DNA from: Egicoccus sp. AB-alg2
GTDB lineage: Bacteria; Actinomycetota; Nitriliruptoria; Nitriliruptorales; Nitriliruptoraceae
Assembly: GCF_041821065.1 (NCBI RefSeq)
Contig: NZ_JBGUAX010000004.1
Coordinates: 434,001 to 498,000, forward strand
Reading direction: 5' to 3'
Length of the DNA: 64,000 nt
This document shows positions 16,301-25,413 of this stretch, piece after piece (positions within the stretch are counted from its first letter, which is position 1; every line of letters starts with the position of its first letter). Under the pieces are notes generated by a model that made no database searches, was not told where the DNA came from, and was given only the letters and a program-made list of their open reading frames with translations. The translations under genes and the position numbers were made by a program.

Positions 16301-17176
16301 TCAGCCCAGGGCGGCGATGGCGTCGGCCTGGGTGACCGTGCGCCGGGCCTCCTCGACGTGCAGGTGCTCGATCATGCGGCCGCGCACCGTGACGACACCG
16401 CCGCGGCCGGCCGCCTGGGCGGCCTCCCACGCCTCGATCACCTCGCGGGCGTCGGCGACCTCCGACGCCGAAGGCGCGAAGACGCGATTGCACGTCTCCA
16501 GCTGCTTCGGGTGGATCAGCGTCTTGCCGTCGAAGCCGAGCTCGCGGCCCTGCCGGCACTCCGCCTCGAAGCCCTCGGCGTCGTCCAGGTCGTTGAACAC
16601 CCCGTCGACGATCACCTTGCCGGCGTCACGGACGGCCAACAGCGCCCACGCGAGCGCCGGCAGCAGCGGTCCGCGACCGGCGACACGCCCCGCCCGCAGT
16701 TCCTGCACGAGGTCGTTGGTGCCCATCACGAAGCCGGTCAGCCGCTCCGAGGCCGACACGATCTCCGTGGCGCGCACGATCGCGGACGGCGTCTCCAGCA
16801 TCGCCCACAGGCGGGTGTGGTCGGGTGCCCCGGCCGCGTCCAGGGCGGCCTCGATACCGCGCACGTCCTGCGCCGAGCCGACCTTGGGGACCAGGACCGC
16901 GTCCGGACCCGCCGGCGCGACGGCCTGCAGGTCGGACGCGAACCAGGCGGTGTCCAGGCCGTTCACCCGTGCGACCAGCTCGCGGTGGCCGTAGTCCCCG
17001 CTGGCGAGCGCCGCGGCGACCCGGTCGCGGGCGGCGGGTTTGTCGTCGGGGGCGACGGCGTCCTCGAGGTCGAGGATCAGCGCGTCCGCCGCCAGTCCCT
17101 TGGCCTTCTCCAGGGCGCGTTCGTTCGCGCCCGGCATGTACAGCACGCTACGGCGGGGGCGGTAGACGTCGCTCAC
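16301..17176 (-). CDS. HpcH/HpaI (CitE-like) family protein, possible malyl-CoA thioesterase or CoA-ester lyase
   Basis: A 291-residue TIM-barrel protein beginning [40 protein letters not shown]. This N-terminus resembles CitE-like proteins and the Mcl2-type (3S)-malyl-CoA thioesterases. Glu in AMLETPSAI and Asp in the GTNDL segment are the expected Mg ligands, and [17 protein letters not shown] closes the barrel. The GTG at 17176 overlaps the stop of the upstream lyase gene in a GTGA, so the pair is translated together. The pairing recalls Mcl1/Mcl2 of acetate-assimilating pathways; citramalyl-CoA lyase is the other main possibility. Confidence 0.8.
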   Translation of the reverse strand: MSDVYRPRRSVLYMPGANERALEKAKGLAADALILDLEDAVAPDDKPAARDRVAAALASGDYGHRELVARVNGLDTAWFASDLQAVAPAGPDAVLVPKVGSAQDVRGIEAALDAAGAPDHTRLWAMLETPSAIVRATEIVSASERLTGFVMGTNDLVQELRAGRVAGRGPLLPALAWALLAVRDAGKVIVDGVFNDLDDAEGFEAECRQGRELGFDGKTLIHPKQLETCNRVFAPSASEVADAREVIEAWEAAQAAGRGGVVTVRGRMIEHLHVEEARRTVTQADAIAALG

Positions 17177-18222
17177 AGCCCGTACACCTCCGCGAGCTCC
17201 GGGTCCCGTTCGGCGAGGCCGCGGGCCAGGTCGAGCACGACCTGGCACTGCTTGTAGGTCGCGTCGTCCTGCATCTTGCCGTCGAGCATCACCGCACCCG
17301 TGCCGTCACCCATGGCCTCGACGACCCGCTTCGCCCAGGCGACCTCGTCCGGCTCGGGGGAGAAGACCTTCTTCGCGATGTCGATCTGCACCGGGTGCAG
17401 GCTCCACGCCCCCACGCAGCCGAGCAGGTAGGCGTTGCGGAACTGGTCCTCGCAGGCGACCGTGTCCTTGATGTCCCCGAAGGGACCGTAGTAGGGCAGG
17501 ATCCCGGCGAGGCCGCAGGCATCCACCATCCGTGCCACCGTGTAGTGCCACAGGTCCTGCTGGTAGGTCGCACGGGGTGCCTCGACGTCGTCGCCGGCCG
17601 GGTCCTCGCGCACCAGGTAGCCGGGGTGGCCGCCGCCGACCCGGGTGGTCTTCATCCGTCGGTCGGCCGCGAGGTCGGCCGGTCCCAGCGACAGGCCCTG
17701 CATGCGCGGCGAGGCGAGGCAGATCTCCTCGACGTTGGCGACCCCGCGGGCGGTCTCGAGGATGGCGTGGAGCAGGATCGGGCGCTGGAGGCCGACGCGC
17801 GCCTCGAGCTGGGCGAGCAGCCGGTCGGCGTAGTGGACGTCCTCGGCGCCCTCGACCTTCGGCAGCATGATCACGTCGAGCACGTCGCCGATCTCCGTGA
17901 CCAGCGTGGTGAGGTCGTCGAGGACCCACGGCGAGTCCAGCGCGTTGACGCGCGTCCACAGCTGCGTGCCGGACGCGGCCCAGGCCCGGCCGACCTCGAC
18001 GAGCCCCGCGCGGGCGGCCTCCTTGCGGTCCGCGGCCACGGCGTCCTCGAGGTTGCCGAGCAGCACGTCCACCCGCGGTGCCAGGTCGGGGACCTTGGCG
18101 ACCATCTTCTCGTTCGACGGATCGAAGAAGTGGATCATCCGTGAGGGCCGGAACGGGATCTCCCGCAGCGGCTCGGGCGCCCCGATCGCGAGCGGTTGGA
18201 AGAAGTCCTTCGGACTGCGCAT
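17173..18222 (-). CDS. malyl-CoA / beta-methylmalyl-CoA (or citramalyl-CoA) lyase family protein
   Basis: A 349-residue HpcH/HpaI-fold protein, longer than CitE and of the length of L-malyl-CoA/beta-methylmalyl-CoA lyases. It shows the Arg in [23 protein letters not shown], the Mg-ligand Glu in [16 protein letters not shown], and [23 protein letters not shown], a block characteristic of Mcl enzymes. The expected reaction is reversible cleavage of a malyl-type CoA ester to glyoxylate plus acetyl- or propionyl-CoA. The ATG at 18222 has GAGGAGG upstream. It faces a MaoC hydratase gene across 206 bp, which fits a hydratase-lyase pair. Confidence 0.83.
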   Translation of the reverse strand: MRSPKDFFQPLAIGAPEPLREIPFRPSRMIHFFDPSNEKMVAKVPDLAPRVDVLLGNLEDAVAADRKEAARAGLVEVGRAWAASGTQLWTRVNALDSPWVLDDLTTLVTEIGDVLDVIMLPKVEGAEDVHYADRLLAQLEARVGLQRPILLHAILETARGVANVEEICLASPRMQGLSLGPADLAADRRMKTTRVGGGHPGYLVREDPAGDDVEAPRATYQQDLWHYTVARMVDACGLAGILPYYGPFGDIKDTVACEDQFRNAYLLGCVGAWSLHPVQIDIAKKVFSPEPDEVAWAKRVVEAMGDGTGAVMLDGKMQDDATYKQCQVVLDLARGLAERDPELAEVYGL

Positions 18223-18428
18223 GGCGCCTCCTCGAGTCAGCCGCGACGAACCGACGCCGGCCGTGCCGCCGGACGTGACGCCGTGTCGTGCACGGACGCT
18301 AGGTCTGCCGCTGGGCCGCACCGAAATCGCCGGGGCGTCCGTTCGGGCGGCCGACGGTTTGGAGGCGGAGCCGTCGTCGGACCACGATGCCACCCCGTCG
18401 CGCCGTCAACGGACCAGGAGAGGGCCGC

Positions 18429-18935
18429 ATGCCGACCGAGGACTTCGGACGTTTCTTCGACGACTTCGAGGTCGGTGACGTCTACAAGCACTGGCCGGGC
18501 AAGACGATCACGCAGGCCGAGGACATCCTCTTCTGCTCGATCACGATGAACCAGCATCCGCTGCACAGCGACGACAACTACGCCGCGGCCGCGACCACCC
18601 ACGGCAAGGCGATGGTGGTCGGCAACCTCGTGTACTCGATCGTGCTCGGCCAGTCGGTGCCGGACGTGTCCGGGCGTGCGATCGCCAACCTGGAGATCGA
18701 GTCGCTCAAGCACGCCAATCCGACCTTCCACGGCGACACGATCTACTCGGAGACGGAGGTCCTGGAGAAGCGTGCGTCGCAGTCGAAGCCCGACCGCGGC
18801 ATCGTGAAGGTCCGGACGATCGGCTACAAGCAGGACGGCACGGTGGTGTGCGAGTTCACCCGCAAGGTGCTGATACCCAAGCGCGGTCACGGCTTCGACG
18901 GCCAGCCCGGCCGCCCCGAGCCGCGCGAGGGCTGA
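18429..18935 (+). CDS. MaoC-family hotdog hydratase
   Basis: A 168-residue single hotdog domain with the MaoC catalytic signature: NQHPLHSDDNYAAAATTHGKAMVVGNLVYSI carries the active-site Asp/His (usually N-x-x-H-x-D). Because the neighbours are malyl/citramalyl-CoA lyase homologues, hydration of mesaconyl-CoA or itaconyl-CoA is the leading guess. Known mesaconyl-CoA hydratases are usually two-domain proteins about twice this long. A similar short MaoC gene sits beside a CitE homologue in mycobacteria. It starts with ATG after AGGAG. Confidence 0.8.
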   Translation: MPTEDFGRFFDDFEVGDVYKHWPGKTITQAEDILFCSITMNQHPLHSDDNYAAAATTHGKAMVVGNLVYSIVLGQSVPDVSGRAIANLEIESLKHANPTFHGDTIYSETEVLEKRASQSKPDRGIVKVRTIGYKQDGTVVCEFTRKVLIPKRGHGFDGQPGRPEPREG

Positions 18936-18975
18936 TCGAGCGGGTCGGCCTCACCGGCCCCGGGACGGCGAGCAC

Positions 18976-20202
18976 ATGGGACACGGGCCGGCCGGACGTC
19001 ACGTCGGGATCGTCGGTGCGGGGATTCTCGGGCTCGCGTTCGCCCGTGAGCTGCAACGACGCCACCCCGGCGTCCGGGTCACGGTGCTGGAGAAGGAAGC
19101 CGACGTCGGCCGTCACCAGACCGGCCACAACAGCGGCGTGGTGCACGCCGGCATCTACTACGAGCCCGGTTCGCTGAAGGCACGCCTGTGCCGGCGCGGC
19201 ATGATGCTGCTGAAGGCGTACTGCGAACGGCACGGCCTGGCGTACGACGAGTGCGGGAAGCTGATCGTGGCCGCCAGCGCCGACGAACGCCCGGCGTTGG
19301 AGCAACTGCTCGCTCGCGGCCGGGCCAACGGCGTCCCCGGTCTCGTGCTGGTTCCGGGCGAACGCATCCCGGAGTTCGAGCCGCACGCCGTCGGCGTGGC
19401 CGCCATCCATTCACCACGGACGGCCGTCGTCGACTTCGCCGAGGTGGCCCGCTCGCTCGTGCGCGGCGTCGTGGAGCGGGGCGGGGCGCTGTGCACCAGC
19501 TGCGAGGTGCGTGCGATCGACCAGCGCGCCGACCAGGTCCGGGTCGGCACCAGCCTCGGCGGGTTCGCCTTCGACCACCTCGTCGTGTGCGCGGGACTGG
19601 CCGCCGACCGCATTGCCCGTCTCGCCGGTGACGGCGAGGATCCCCGGATCGTGCCCTTCCGCGGCGAGTACTACCGCCTGCGCCCGCCGGCGAGACCGCT
19701 CGTCCGCGGCCTGGTGTACCCCGTGCCCGACCCGGCCTTCCCCTTCCTGGGCGTGCACCTGACCAGGCGGGTGGACGGCGAGGTCCTCGTCGGCCCGAAC
19801 GCCGTCCTCGCGTTCGCCCGTGAGGGCTACCGCTGGCGCGACGCCCGGCCCGCCGACCTCCTGGACACGTTGCGGTGGCCCGGCTTCCAGCGGCTGGCCG
19901 CCCGCTACTGGCAGCCGGGCGCCCAGGAGATCCGCCGCAGCCTCAGTCGCCGGCGGTTCGTCGCCGACGCCCGCCGCTACGTCCCCGCACTGACGGAGGA
20001 AGACGTGGTGCGCGCCGAGGCCGGGGTGCGGGCCCAGGCGGTCGCCCGCGACGGCCGGCTGGTCGACGACTTCCGCTTCTCCTCGGTCGGGCGGGTCCAC
20101 AGCGTGCGCAACGCCCCGTCGCCCGCGGCCACGTCGTCGCTGGCGATCGCGGAACTGATCGCCGGCGCGGTCGAAGAGCGGCTCGGCTGGTCCGCGGTCT
20201 GA
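18976..20202 (+). CDS. lhgO: L-2-hydroxyglutarate oxidase-like FAD enzyme
   Basis: A 408-residue DAO-family flavoprotein. HVGIVGAGILGLAFARELQRRHPGVRVTVLEKE is the Rossmann FAD motif, and RHQTGHNSGVVHAGIYYEPGSLKARLCRRG is the conserved LhgO/L2HGDH block. FRGEYYRLRP and YPVPDPAFPFLGVHLTRRVDGEVLVGPNA match the substrate domain. LhgO oxidises L-2-hydroxyglutarate to 2-oxoglutarate and passes electrons to oxygen or the membrane quinone pool. It lies 40 bp after the MaoC gene and is probably co-transcribed; other 2-hydroxydicarboxylates are possible given the context. Confidence 0.85.
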   Translation: MGHGPAGRHVGIVGAGILGLAFARELQRRHPGVRVTVLEKEADVGRHQTGHNSGVVHAGIYYEPGSLKARLCRRGMMLLKAYCERHGLAYDECGKLIVAASADERPALEQLLARGRANGVPGLVLVPGERIPEFEPHAVGVAAIHSPRTAVVDFAEVARSLVRGVVERGGALCTSCEVRAIDQRADQVRVGTSLGGFAFDHLVVCAGLAADRIARLAGDGEDPRIVPFRGEYYRLRPPARPLVRGLVYPVPDPAFPFLGVHLTRRVDGEVLVGPNAVLAFAREGYRWRDARPADLLDTLRWPGFQRLAARYWQPGAQEIRRSLSRRRFVADARRYVPALTEEDVVRAEAGVRAQAVARDGRLVDDFRFSSVGRVHSVRNAPSPAATSSLAIAELIAGAVEERLGWSAV

Positions 20203-20339
20203 CCGCTCGCGCGTCCTCACGCCTCGGCGCGGCCGACCCCTGCGCGGCCCGACCCGGGCACGGCCCGCCCCTCGGCGCGAGCGACCGCGGGCCGACGCCG
20301 TCGTGGCCGCCGGGACCCGCCTACGAGTACCGTGCCGCC

Positions 20340-21305
20340 ATGACGATGCCTGCTCCCGCCACCGCTGCCGACCCGACCGGCACCGGGCCGATGGTCCTGG
20401 CCCGCGGCCTGGTCAAGCGGTTCGGCGACTTCACCGCCGTCGCCGGTATCGACGTCGAGGTGGCCCCGGGGGAGGCGTTCGGGTTCCTCGGCCCCAACGG
20501 CGCCGGCAAGTCCTCGACGATGCGCATGATCGGCGCGGTCTCGCCGGTCACGGAGGGCACCTTGCGCGTCCTCGGACGCGATCCGGCCACCGACGGTCCG
20601 GAGATCCGCGCCCGCCTCGGCGTCGTGCCCCAGGAGGACGCGCTGGACCTCGAGCTCACCCTCGAGGAGAACCTGCTGATCTACGGGCGGTACTTCGACC
20701 TGCCCCGGCGGGTGCTGCGCGAGCGCATCGGCGAACTGCTGGACTTCGTCCAGCTCACCGACCGCCGCGCGGCCAAGGTCGACTCGCTCTCCGGCGGCAT
20801 GAAGCGCCGGCTGGTGATCGCCCGCTCGCTCATCAACGACCCGGAACTGGTCCTGCTCGACGAGCCGACGACCGGCCTGGACCCGCAGGCGCGCCACGTG
20901 CTGTGGGACCGGCTGTACCGGCTCAAGCAGCGCGGCGTCACGCTCATCCTCACCACGCACTACATGGACGAGGCCGAGCAGCTCTGCGACCGGCTGGTGG
21001 TCATGGACGGCGGCCGCATCGTGGCCGAGGGCTCGCCGCGCGAGCTGATCCAGACGCACACCTCACGGGAGGTCGTGGAGCTGCGCTTCCCGGTCGGGGC
21101 ACAGGAGGCCGCGCTGGAACGACTCGACGGGCTCGGCGACCGGCTCGAGGCGCTGCCCGACCGCGTGCTGCTGTCCACCGACGACGCCGACGCCACGCTC
21201 GCCGAGGTGTTCGGGCGTGGCCTGACGCCGGCGGCCACCGTCACCCGGCGCAGCACGCTCGAGGACGTGTTCCTGCACCTCACCGGCCGCCGGCTGGTCG
21301 ACTGA
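20340..21305 (+). CDS. ABC transporter ATP-binding protein (DrrA/NodI type)
   Basis: A 321-residue ABC ATPase: Walker A GPNGAGKSS, Q-loop VVPQEDALD, signature LSGGMKRR, Walker B LVLLDEPT and H-loop TTHYMDEAEQ. A C-terminal extension of about 80 residues ends TRRSTLEDVFLHLTGRRL, a typical tail of exporter ATPases of the DrrA/NodI group. The ATG at 20340 follows a 137-bp gap with no other visible feature. It overlaps the first permease gene by one base. It energises export through the two permeases encoded next; the cargo (lipid, polyketide, polysaccharide or other) is not evident. Confidence 0.92.
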   Translation: MTMPAPATAADPTGTGPMVLARGLVKRFGDFTAVAGIDVEVAPGEAFGFLGPNGAGKSSTMRMIGAVSPVTEGTLRVLGRDPATDGPEIRARLGVVPQEDALDLELTLEENLLIYGRYFDLPRRVLRERIGELLDFVQLTDRRAAKVDSLSGGMKRRLVIARSLINDPELVLLDEPTTGLDPQARHVLWDRLYRLKQRGVTLILTTHYMDEAEQLCDRLVVMDGGRIVAEGSPRELIQTHTSREVVELRFPVGAQEAALERLDGLGDRLEALPDRVLLSTDDADATLAEVFGRGLTPAATVTRRSTLEDVFLHLTGRRLVD

Positions 21306-22081
21306 TGGCGCGGCCGGTCACCCTGCGGGTCGTCGAGGGACACGCCCGCCACTACAAGCACACCTGGCGCGGCACGTCGTTCTCGACGCTCGTCACGCCG
21401 GTGCTGTTCCTCAGTGCCATGGGGCTGGGGCTCGGCAGCCTCGTCGACGCCGGCCGGTCGGACGCGCTGGGCGGGCTGGACTACCTGACCTGGTTGGCGC
21501 CGGGGCTGTTGGCCGGTGCGGCCATGCAGAACGGTGCCGGCGACGGGTCCTTCCCGGTCATCGCCGGCATCAAGTGGCTGAAGACCTACGACGCGGCGCT
21601 GAACACGCCGGTCCGTCCGGCCGACCTCGCGCTCGGCAACCTGGTGTGGGCGACGCTGCGGGCCACGGCGGCGGCGGTCGTCTACGTGCTGGTCGCCACC
21701 GCGTTCGGCGCGATGCACCTCGGGCGCGGGCTGCTGGCCGTCGTCCCGGCCGTGCTCACCGCCGCCGGGTTCTGCGCCGTCATCAGCGCCGTCACGGCGC
21801 AGCTCCGGACCGAGCAGGGGCTGTCGGCCATCCAGCGCTTCCTCGTGGTGCCGCTGTTCCTGTTCGCCGGCACGTTCTTCCCCGTGTCGCAGCTGCCCGA
21901 TCACATCGAATGGGTCGCGTGGCTGGTGCCGCTGTGGCACGGCGTGGAGCTCGCCCGGGCGCTCGCGCTGGGCACCACCCCCGCCGCGCCCTGGCTCCTC
22001 CACGCCGGCGTCGTCGTCGGGTTCCTCGCGGTCGGGGTCGTCGCCAGCGTCGTCAGCTTCGGTCGCCGGCTGCACCGATGA
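21305..22081 (+). CDS. ABC-2 type transporter permease (first subunit)
   Basis: A 258-residue protein with six hydrophobic segments and the ABC2_membrane pattern, including SAIQRFLVVPLFLFAGTFFPVSQLPDHIEWVAWLVPLWHGVELAR near the C-terminus. The ATG at 21305 shares a base with the ATPase stop (TGATG). The gene ends in an ATGA with the second permease. Two similar but non-identical permeases next to one ATPase suggest a heterodimeric channel. Confidence 0.88.
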   Translation: MARPVTLRVVEGHARHYKHTWRGTSFSTLVTPVLFLSAMGLGLGSLVDAGRSDALGGLDYLTWLAPGLLAGAAMQNGAGDGSFPVIAGIKWLKTYDAALNTPVRPADLALGNLVWATLRATAAAVVYVLVATAFGAMHLGRGLLAVVPAVLTAAGFCAVISAVTAQLRTEQGLSAIQRFLVVPLFLFAGTFFPVSQLPDHIEWVAWLVPLWHGVELARALALGTTPAAPWLLHAGVVVGFLAVGVVASVVSFGRRLHR

Positions 22082-22932
22082 GCACGCCGACCGCCCCCAT
22101 GCGCGAGCCGGCACCGGCGACCCCGGGCCGGTCGCGGACGCTGCCGCTGCGCACGACGCCGCCGATCCTGCTCGGCCGCGGGGCCCGCCTGGTCGAACGC
22201 AACGTGCTGGCCTACCGCCAGGCGTGGCTCGTGTTCGTCAGTGGCCTGGTCGAACCGGTCTTCTACCTGTTCGCGGTCGGCGTCGGCATCGGCGGCCTCG
22301 TCGGTGACGTGCCCGGCCCCGACGGGCAGCCGGTGCCCTACGGGGTGTTCGTCGCCCCCGCGCTGCTGGCGTCGTCGGCGATGAACGGCGCCGTGCTCGA
22401 GTCCACGTTCAACGTCTTCGGCAAACTGAAGTGGGGCAAGCTCTACGACGCCGTGCTGGTCACCCCCATGGAGCCGCGCGACATCGCGGTGGGCGAACTG
22501 ACCTGGGCGCTGCTGCGCGGCGGCGTCTACGCCTGCGGCTTCCTGGTCGTGGCCTGGCTCAGCGGGCTGGTCGTCTCGCCGTGGGCGGTCCTGGCGCTGC
22601 CCGCCGCCGTGCTGATCGGCTTCGGGTTCGGCGGCATCGGCCTGCTCGTGACCACGTATCTGAAGTCGTGGCAGGACTTCGACCTGATCACGATGGCGCT
22701 GCTGCCGCTGTTCCTGTTCTCCGCCACCTTCTACCCGATCGACGTCTACCCACCGGCGCTGCAGCCGATCGTGCTGCTCTCGCCGCTCACCCACGGCGTC
22801 GAACTGGTGCGCAGCCTTATGCTGGGTGACCTCCGGCTCGCGCTGCTGGGCCATGCCGCCGTCTTCGTCGTCCTCGGACTGGTCGGCCTGAGGATCGCGA
22901 CCCGCCGCTTCGCCGCACTCCTGCTCAAATGA
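22078..22932 (+). CDS. ABC-2 type transporter permease (second subunit)
   Basis: A 284-residue six-helix permease with an N-terminal Pro/Arg-rich cytoplasmic tail of about 35 residues. It shows SAMNGAVLESTFNVFGKLKWGKLYDAVLVTPM, a NodJ/DrrB-like block, and FSATFYPIDVYPPALQPIVLLSPLTHGVELVRSLML. It is paralogous to the first permease and is translated from the overlapping ATGA at 22078. It closes the exporter operon, 28 bp before dgt on the same strand. Confidence 0.88.
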   Translation: MSTPTAPMREPAPATPGRSRTLPLRTTPPILLGRGARLVERNVLAYRQAWLVFVSGLVEPVFYLFAVGVGIGGLVGDVPGPDGQPVPYGVFVAPALLASSAMNGAVLESTFNVFGKLKWGKLYDAVLVTPMEPRDIAVGELTWALLRGGVYACGFLVVAWLSGLVVSPWAVLALPAAVLIGFGFGGIGLLVTTYLKSWQDFDLITMALLPLFLFSATFYPIDVYPPALQPIVLLSPLTHGVELVRSLMLGDLRLALLGHAAVFVVLGLVGLRIATRRFAALLLK

Positions 22933-22960
22933 CGCCCGGCCCCGATGCTGGAGCAGCACC

Positions 22961-23986
22961 ATGAGCGACGTCGAGGTGACCGCCGCCGTCGGCGTGCGGC
23001 ACCGCACCCGCGAGGTACGCGAGCGCGAGGAACGCGAGTGGCTCTCGGCGATCGCGACCCGCTCCGCCGACACGCGCGGCCGCGACCACCACGAGCCCGA
23101 GGACGCCCACCGCACCGCCTTCGAACGCGACCGTGACCGCATCCTGCACAGCAAGGCGTTCCGGCGGCTCAAGCACAAGACCCAGGTGTTCCTCAACCCC
23201 GACGGCGACCACTACGTCACCCGGCTCACGCACACGCTGGCCGTCGCCCAGGTCGGACGCTCCATCGCGTCCGCCCTCGCGCTCAACGAGGCCCTGACCG
23301 AAGCCATCTGCCTCGGACACGACATCGGGCACGCGCCCTTCGGCCACACGGGCGAGACGGCGCTGACCCCCTACGTGGATGGGGAGTGGCAGCACGCCAT
23401 CCACGGCGTGCGGGTGGTGGAGAAGCTCGAACCGCTCAACCTCACCCTCGAGGTCCGCGACGGCATCAGCCAGTCGTCGTGGAAGAACGACCCGCCACCG
23501 TTCACCCCCGAAGGCTGGATCTGCCGCTACGCCGACCGCATCGCCTACCTCGCGCACGACGCCGAGGACGCCATCCGGGCCGGCGTCATGCACGCCGACG
23601 ACGTGCCCTCCCGCTTCCGTGCGGTGTTCGGTGCGCCCGGCCGGGACTGGATCGACACCATGATCGGCATGGTCGTCGCCGCCTCCGTCGACGCCGGCCG
23701 CGTCACCATGGAGCCCGACCACCTGCGGACCATGAACGACCTGCGCAGCTGGATGTTCGACCACGTCTACCTGCGCCCGGAGGCGCGTCGACACTCCGAA
23801 CGTGCCGTCCGGGTCATCCGCGACCTCGTCGAATGGTTCGCCGCACGACCCGGCGAGATCCCCGCCGCCTACCGCCTGCCCGGCTCCACGGACCTGCAGG
23901 CGGCCGTCGACTACGTCGCGGGCATGAGCGACAAGTACGCCATGCGCCTGCACGACCACCACTTCCGCCCCGCCGGGCTCTATTGA
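22961..23986 (+). CDS. dgt: deoxyguanosinetriphosphate triphosphohydrolase-like HD protein
   Basis: A 341-residue HD-domain dNTPase. FERDRDRILHSKAFRRLKHKTQVF is the family signature; metal ligands come from RLTHTLAV (His), CLGHDIGHAPFGHTGE (HD) and the later Asp in RYADRIAYLAHDAED. The protein would hydrolyse dGTP or other dNTPs to the nucleoside and triphosphate and so tune dNTP pools. In many actinobacteria dgt lies before dnaG; here it follows an ABC exporter and converges on a YcnI-like gene. The ATG at 22961 follows GGAGCAG. Confidence 0.92.
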   Translation: MSDVEVTAAVGVRHRTREVREREEREWLSAIATRSADTRGRDHHEPEDAHRTAFERDRDRILHSKAFRRLKHKTQVFLNPDGDHYVTRLTHTLAVAQVGRSIASALALNEALTEAICLGHDIGHAPFGHTGETALTPYVDGEWQHAIHGVRVVEKLEPLNLTLEVRDGISQSSWKNDPPPFTPEGWICRYADRIAYLAHDAEDAIRAGVMHADDVPSRFRAVFGAPGRDWIDTMIGMVVAASVDAGRVTMEPDHLRTMNDLRSWMFDHVYLRPEARRHSERAVRVIRDLVEWFAARPGEIPAAYRLPGSTDLQAAVDYVAGMSDKYAMRLHDHHFRPAGLY

Positions 23987-23992
23987 GATTGC

Positions 23993-24140
23993 CGCCGGTT
24001 CCTCTGATCTGCCGTCGCCGGTTCCTCGATGACCTTGGCGCGGGCCGACCGCCCGGTGCGGTCGAACCGTCACCGGCGACCTTCGCCTCGCCGGTCCCGG
24101 TCAGCGGCAGCTCGCGCCCCGCCTGGCCGAACCGTCACCG
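23993..24140. repeat. short direct repeats in the dgt-YcnI convergent gap
   Basis: CGCCGGTTCCTC occurs at 23993-24004 and 24016-24027 (23-bp period, with related flanks). CGAACCGTCACCG occurs at 24063-24075 and 24128-24140, the second copy crossing the 3' end of the YcnI-like gene. No strong hairpin plus T-tract terminator is visible, so the role of the repeats is unknown. Confidence 0.5.
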
Positions 24141-24764
24141 ACGGCGGGCGGTGATCATCGCGGCGCCACCGCCGGCCAGCACGGCCATCGCCACCGCCAG
24201 CGTGACGATCACGCTCGTCGGCGGACCGGCGGCCGCTGCGGGCGTGGTCCCGGCCGACGCGTCCACGTTGACCAGGACCGCCGGCAGCACGCCGTCCACT
24301 TCGTGCGGGATCTCGCCGACCCAGGCCAACTGCTCGCCGGCCGCGCAGTCCTGGACGACGGGCAGGTAGCGCTGCTGACCGTCCAGGTCGGCGTCCGCCG
24401 TCACCTCGAGGTCGAGGAAGATGGTCTCCAGCGTTCCCTCGGGGTCGTCCGACACCCAGGTCGCGCTGCCGACGGTGCCGTCGGTGTCGAGGTCCGTGGT
24501 CAGCGTCCAGCCCGCCGCCGGAGAGGGCACGATCGTGAGGCCGTCGGGACGGGAGACCGTGACGGCCGTGGTGGGCAGCGTCTCCTCGTCGTTCGCCGGG
24601 ATCGTTCCGTCCGGGCCGCAACCGTGCACCACCACGAGCTGGCTGTCGCTGGCCACGCCAGGCGCCAGGTCGCCGGGCATCAGGCCGGCGTGGGCGACGG
24701 CCGGACCGGCGGTGCTCAGCAGCAGGGCGGCGGCGAGCACGGGGAGCAGCAACAGGCGACGCAC
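24135..24764 (-). CDS. YcnI-like (DUF1775) secreted membrane-anchored protein
   Basis: A 209-residue protein. The GTG at 24764 has GAAGGA eight bases upstream and gives a clean signal peptide (RRLLLLPVLAAALLLSTAGPAVAHAG). The mature protein begins with His, as in YcnI, whose N-terminal His helps bind copper. VVVHGCGPDGT and the TVSRPDGLTIVPSPAAGW block match DUF1775. A C-terminal helix (TSVIVTLAVAMAVLAGGGAAMI) plus RRR would anchor it. YcnI proteins act in copper handling on the outer face of the membrane; no CopC/CopD partner is visible here. Confidence 0.8.
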   Translation of the reverse strand: MRRLLLLPVLAAALLLSTAGPAVAHAGLMPGDLAPGVASDSQLVVVHGCGPDGTIPANDEETLPTTAVTVSRPDGLTIVPSPAAGWTLTTDLDTDGTVGSATWVSDDPEGTLETIFLDLEVTADADLDGQQRYLPVVQDCAAGEQLAWVGEIPHEVDGVLPAVLVNVDASAGTTPAAAAGPPTSVIVTLAVAMAVLAGGGAAMITARRR

Positions 24765-24912
24765 AGCAGCATCCTTCGGCGAACAGCGTGAGGTCGAAGA
24801 CGATGCCGTGGCGAGCTCCCGCGGACGCGGGTCGCGCGTCCCCACTTCGCCGGGTCCTCCGGCCCGTATCTCAGATCCGGAAGCACGCGGCCGCGCGGGT
24901 ACCGTGCGCGCC

Positions 24913-25413
24913 GTGAACGAGCCCCGCGTCCGTGATGCGACCGCCGCCGACCTGCCGGCGGTCGCGGCGATCTACACCCATTACGTGCTGAACACCACCA
25001 TCACGTTCAACACGCAGGTGCGGACGCCGAGGCAGTGGATCGAGCGCTTCGAACACGACATCCAGGCCGGGCCCTACCACCTGCTGGTGGCCGAGGTCGC
25101 CGGCGTGGTGTCCGGCTATGTGGAGACGCAGCGGTTCCGGCCGAAACCCGCCTACGACCGCTCGCTGGAGCTCTCGATCTACGTCGCGCCCGACACCCAG
25201 AGCCGGGGGACCGGGGGCGCACTGCTGGCGGCGCTGTTCGACCGGCTCGCCGACAGCGAGTTCCACCGCCTGTACTCCATCATCGCGCTGCCCAACGAGG
25301 CGTCCGTCCGGTTCCACGAGAAGTGGGGCTTCGAGCACCGTGGCACCCTGACGGAAGCCGGACACAAGTTCGGGCGTTACCTCGACGTCGCCTTCTACGA
25401 AAGAGCCCTGTGA
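24913..25413 (+). CDS. GNAT N-acetyltransferase (phosphinothricin/methionine sulfoximine acetyltransferase-like)
   Basis: A 166-residue GNAT domain: RDATAADLPAVAAIYTHYVLNTTITFNTQ is the N-terminal block of the Pat/Bar/MddA group. LELSIYVAPDTQSRGTGGALLAALFD carries the acetyl-CoA loop (QxxGxG), and LYSIIALPNEASVRFHEKWGFEHRGTLTEAGHKFGRYLDVAFYE follows. Native substrates of this group are often methionine derivatives, and self-protection against phosphinothricin is one option. The GTG at 24913 was chosen because the conserved domain starts at once. The stop overlaps the haemoglobin start in a GTGA. Confidence 0.85.
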   Translation: MNEPRVRDATAADLPAVAAIYTHYVLNTTITFNTQVRTPRQWIERFEHDIQAGPYHLLVAEVAGVVSGYVETQRFRPKPAYDRSLELSIYVAPDTQSRGTGGALLAALFDRLADSEFHRLYSIIALPNEASVRFHEKWGFEHRGTLTEAGHKFGRYLDVAFYERAL

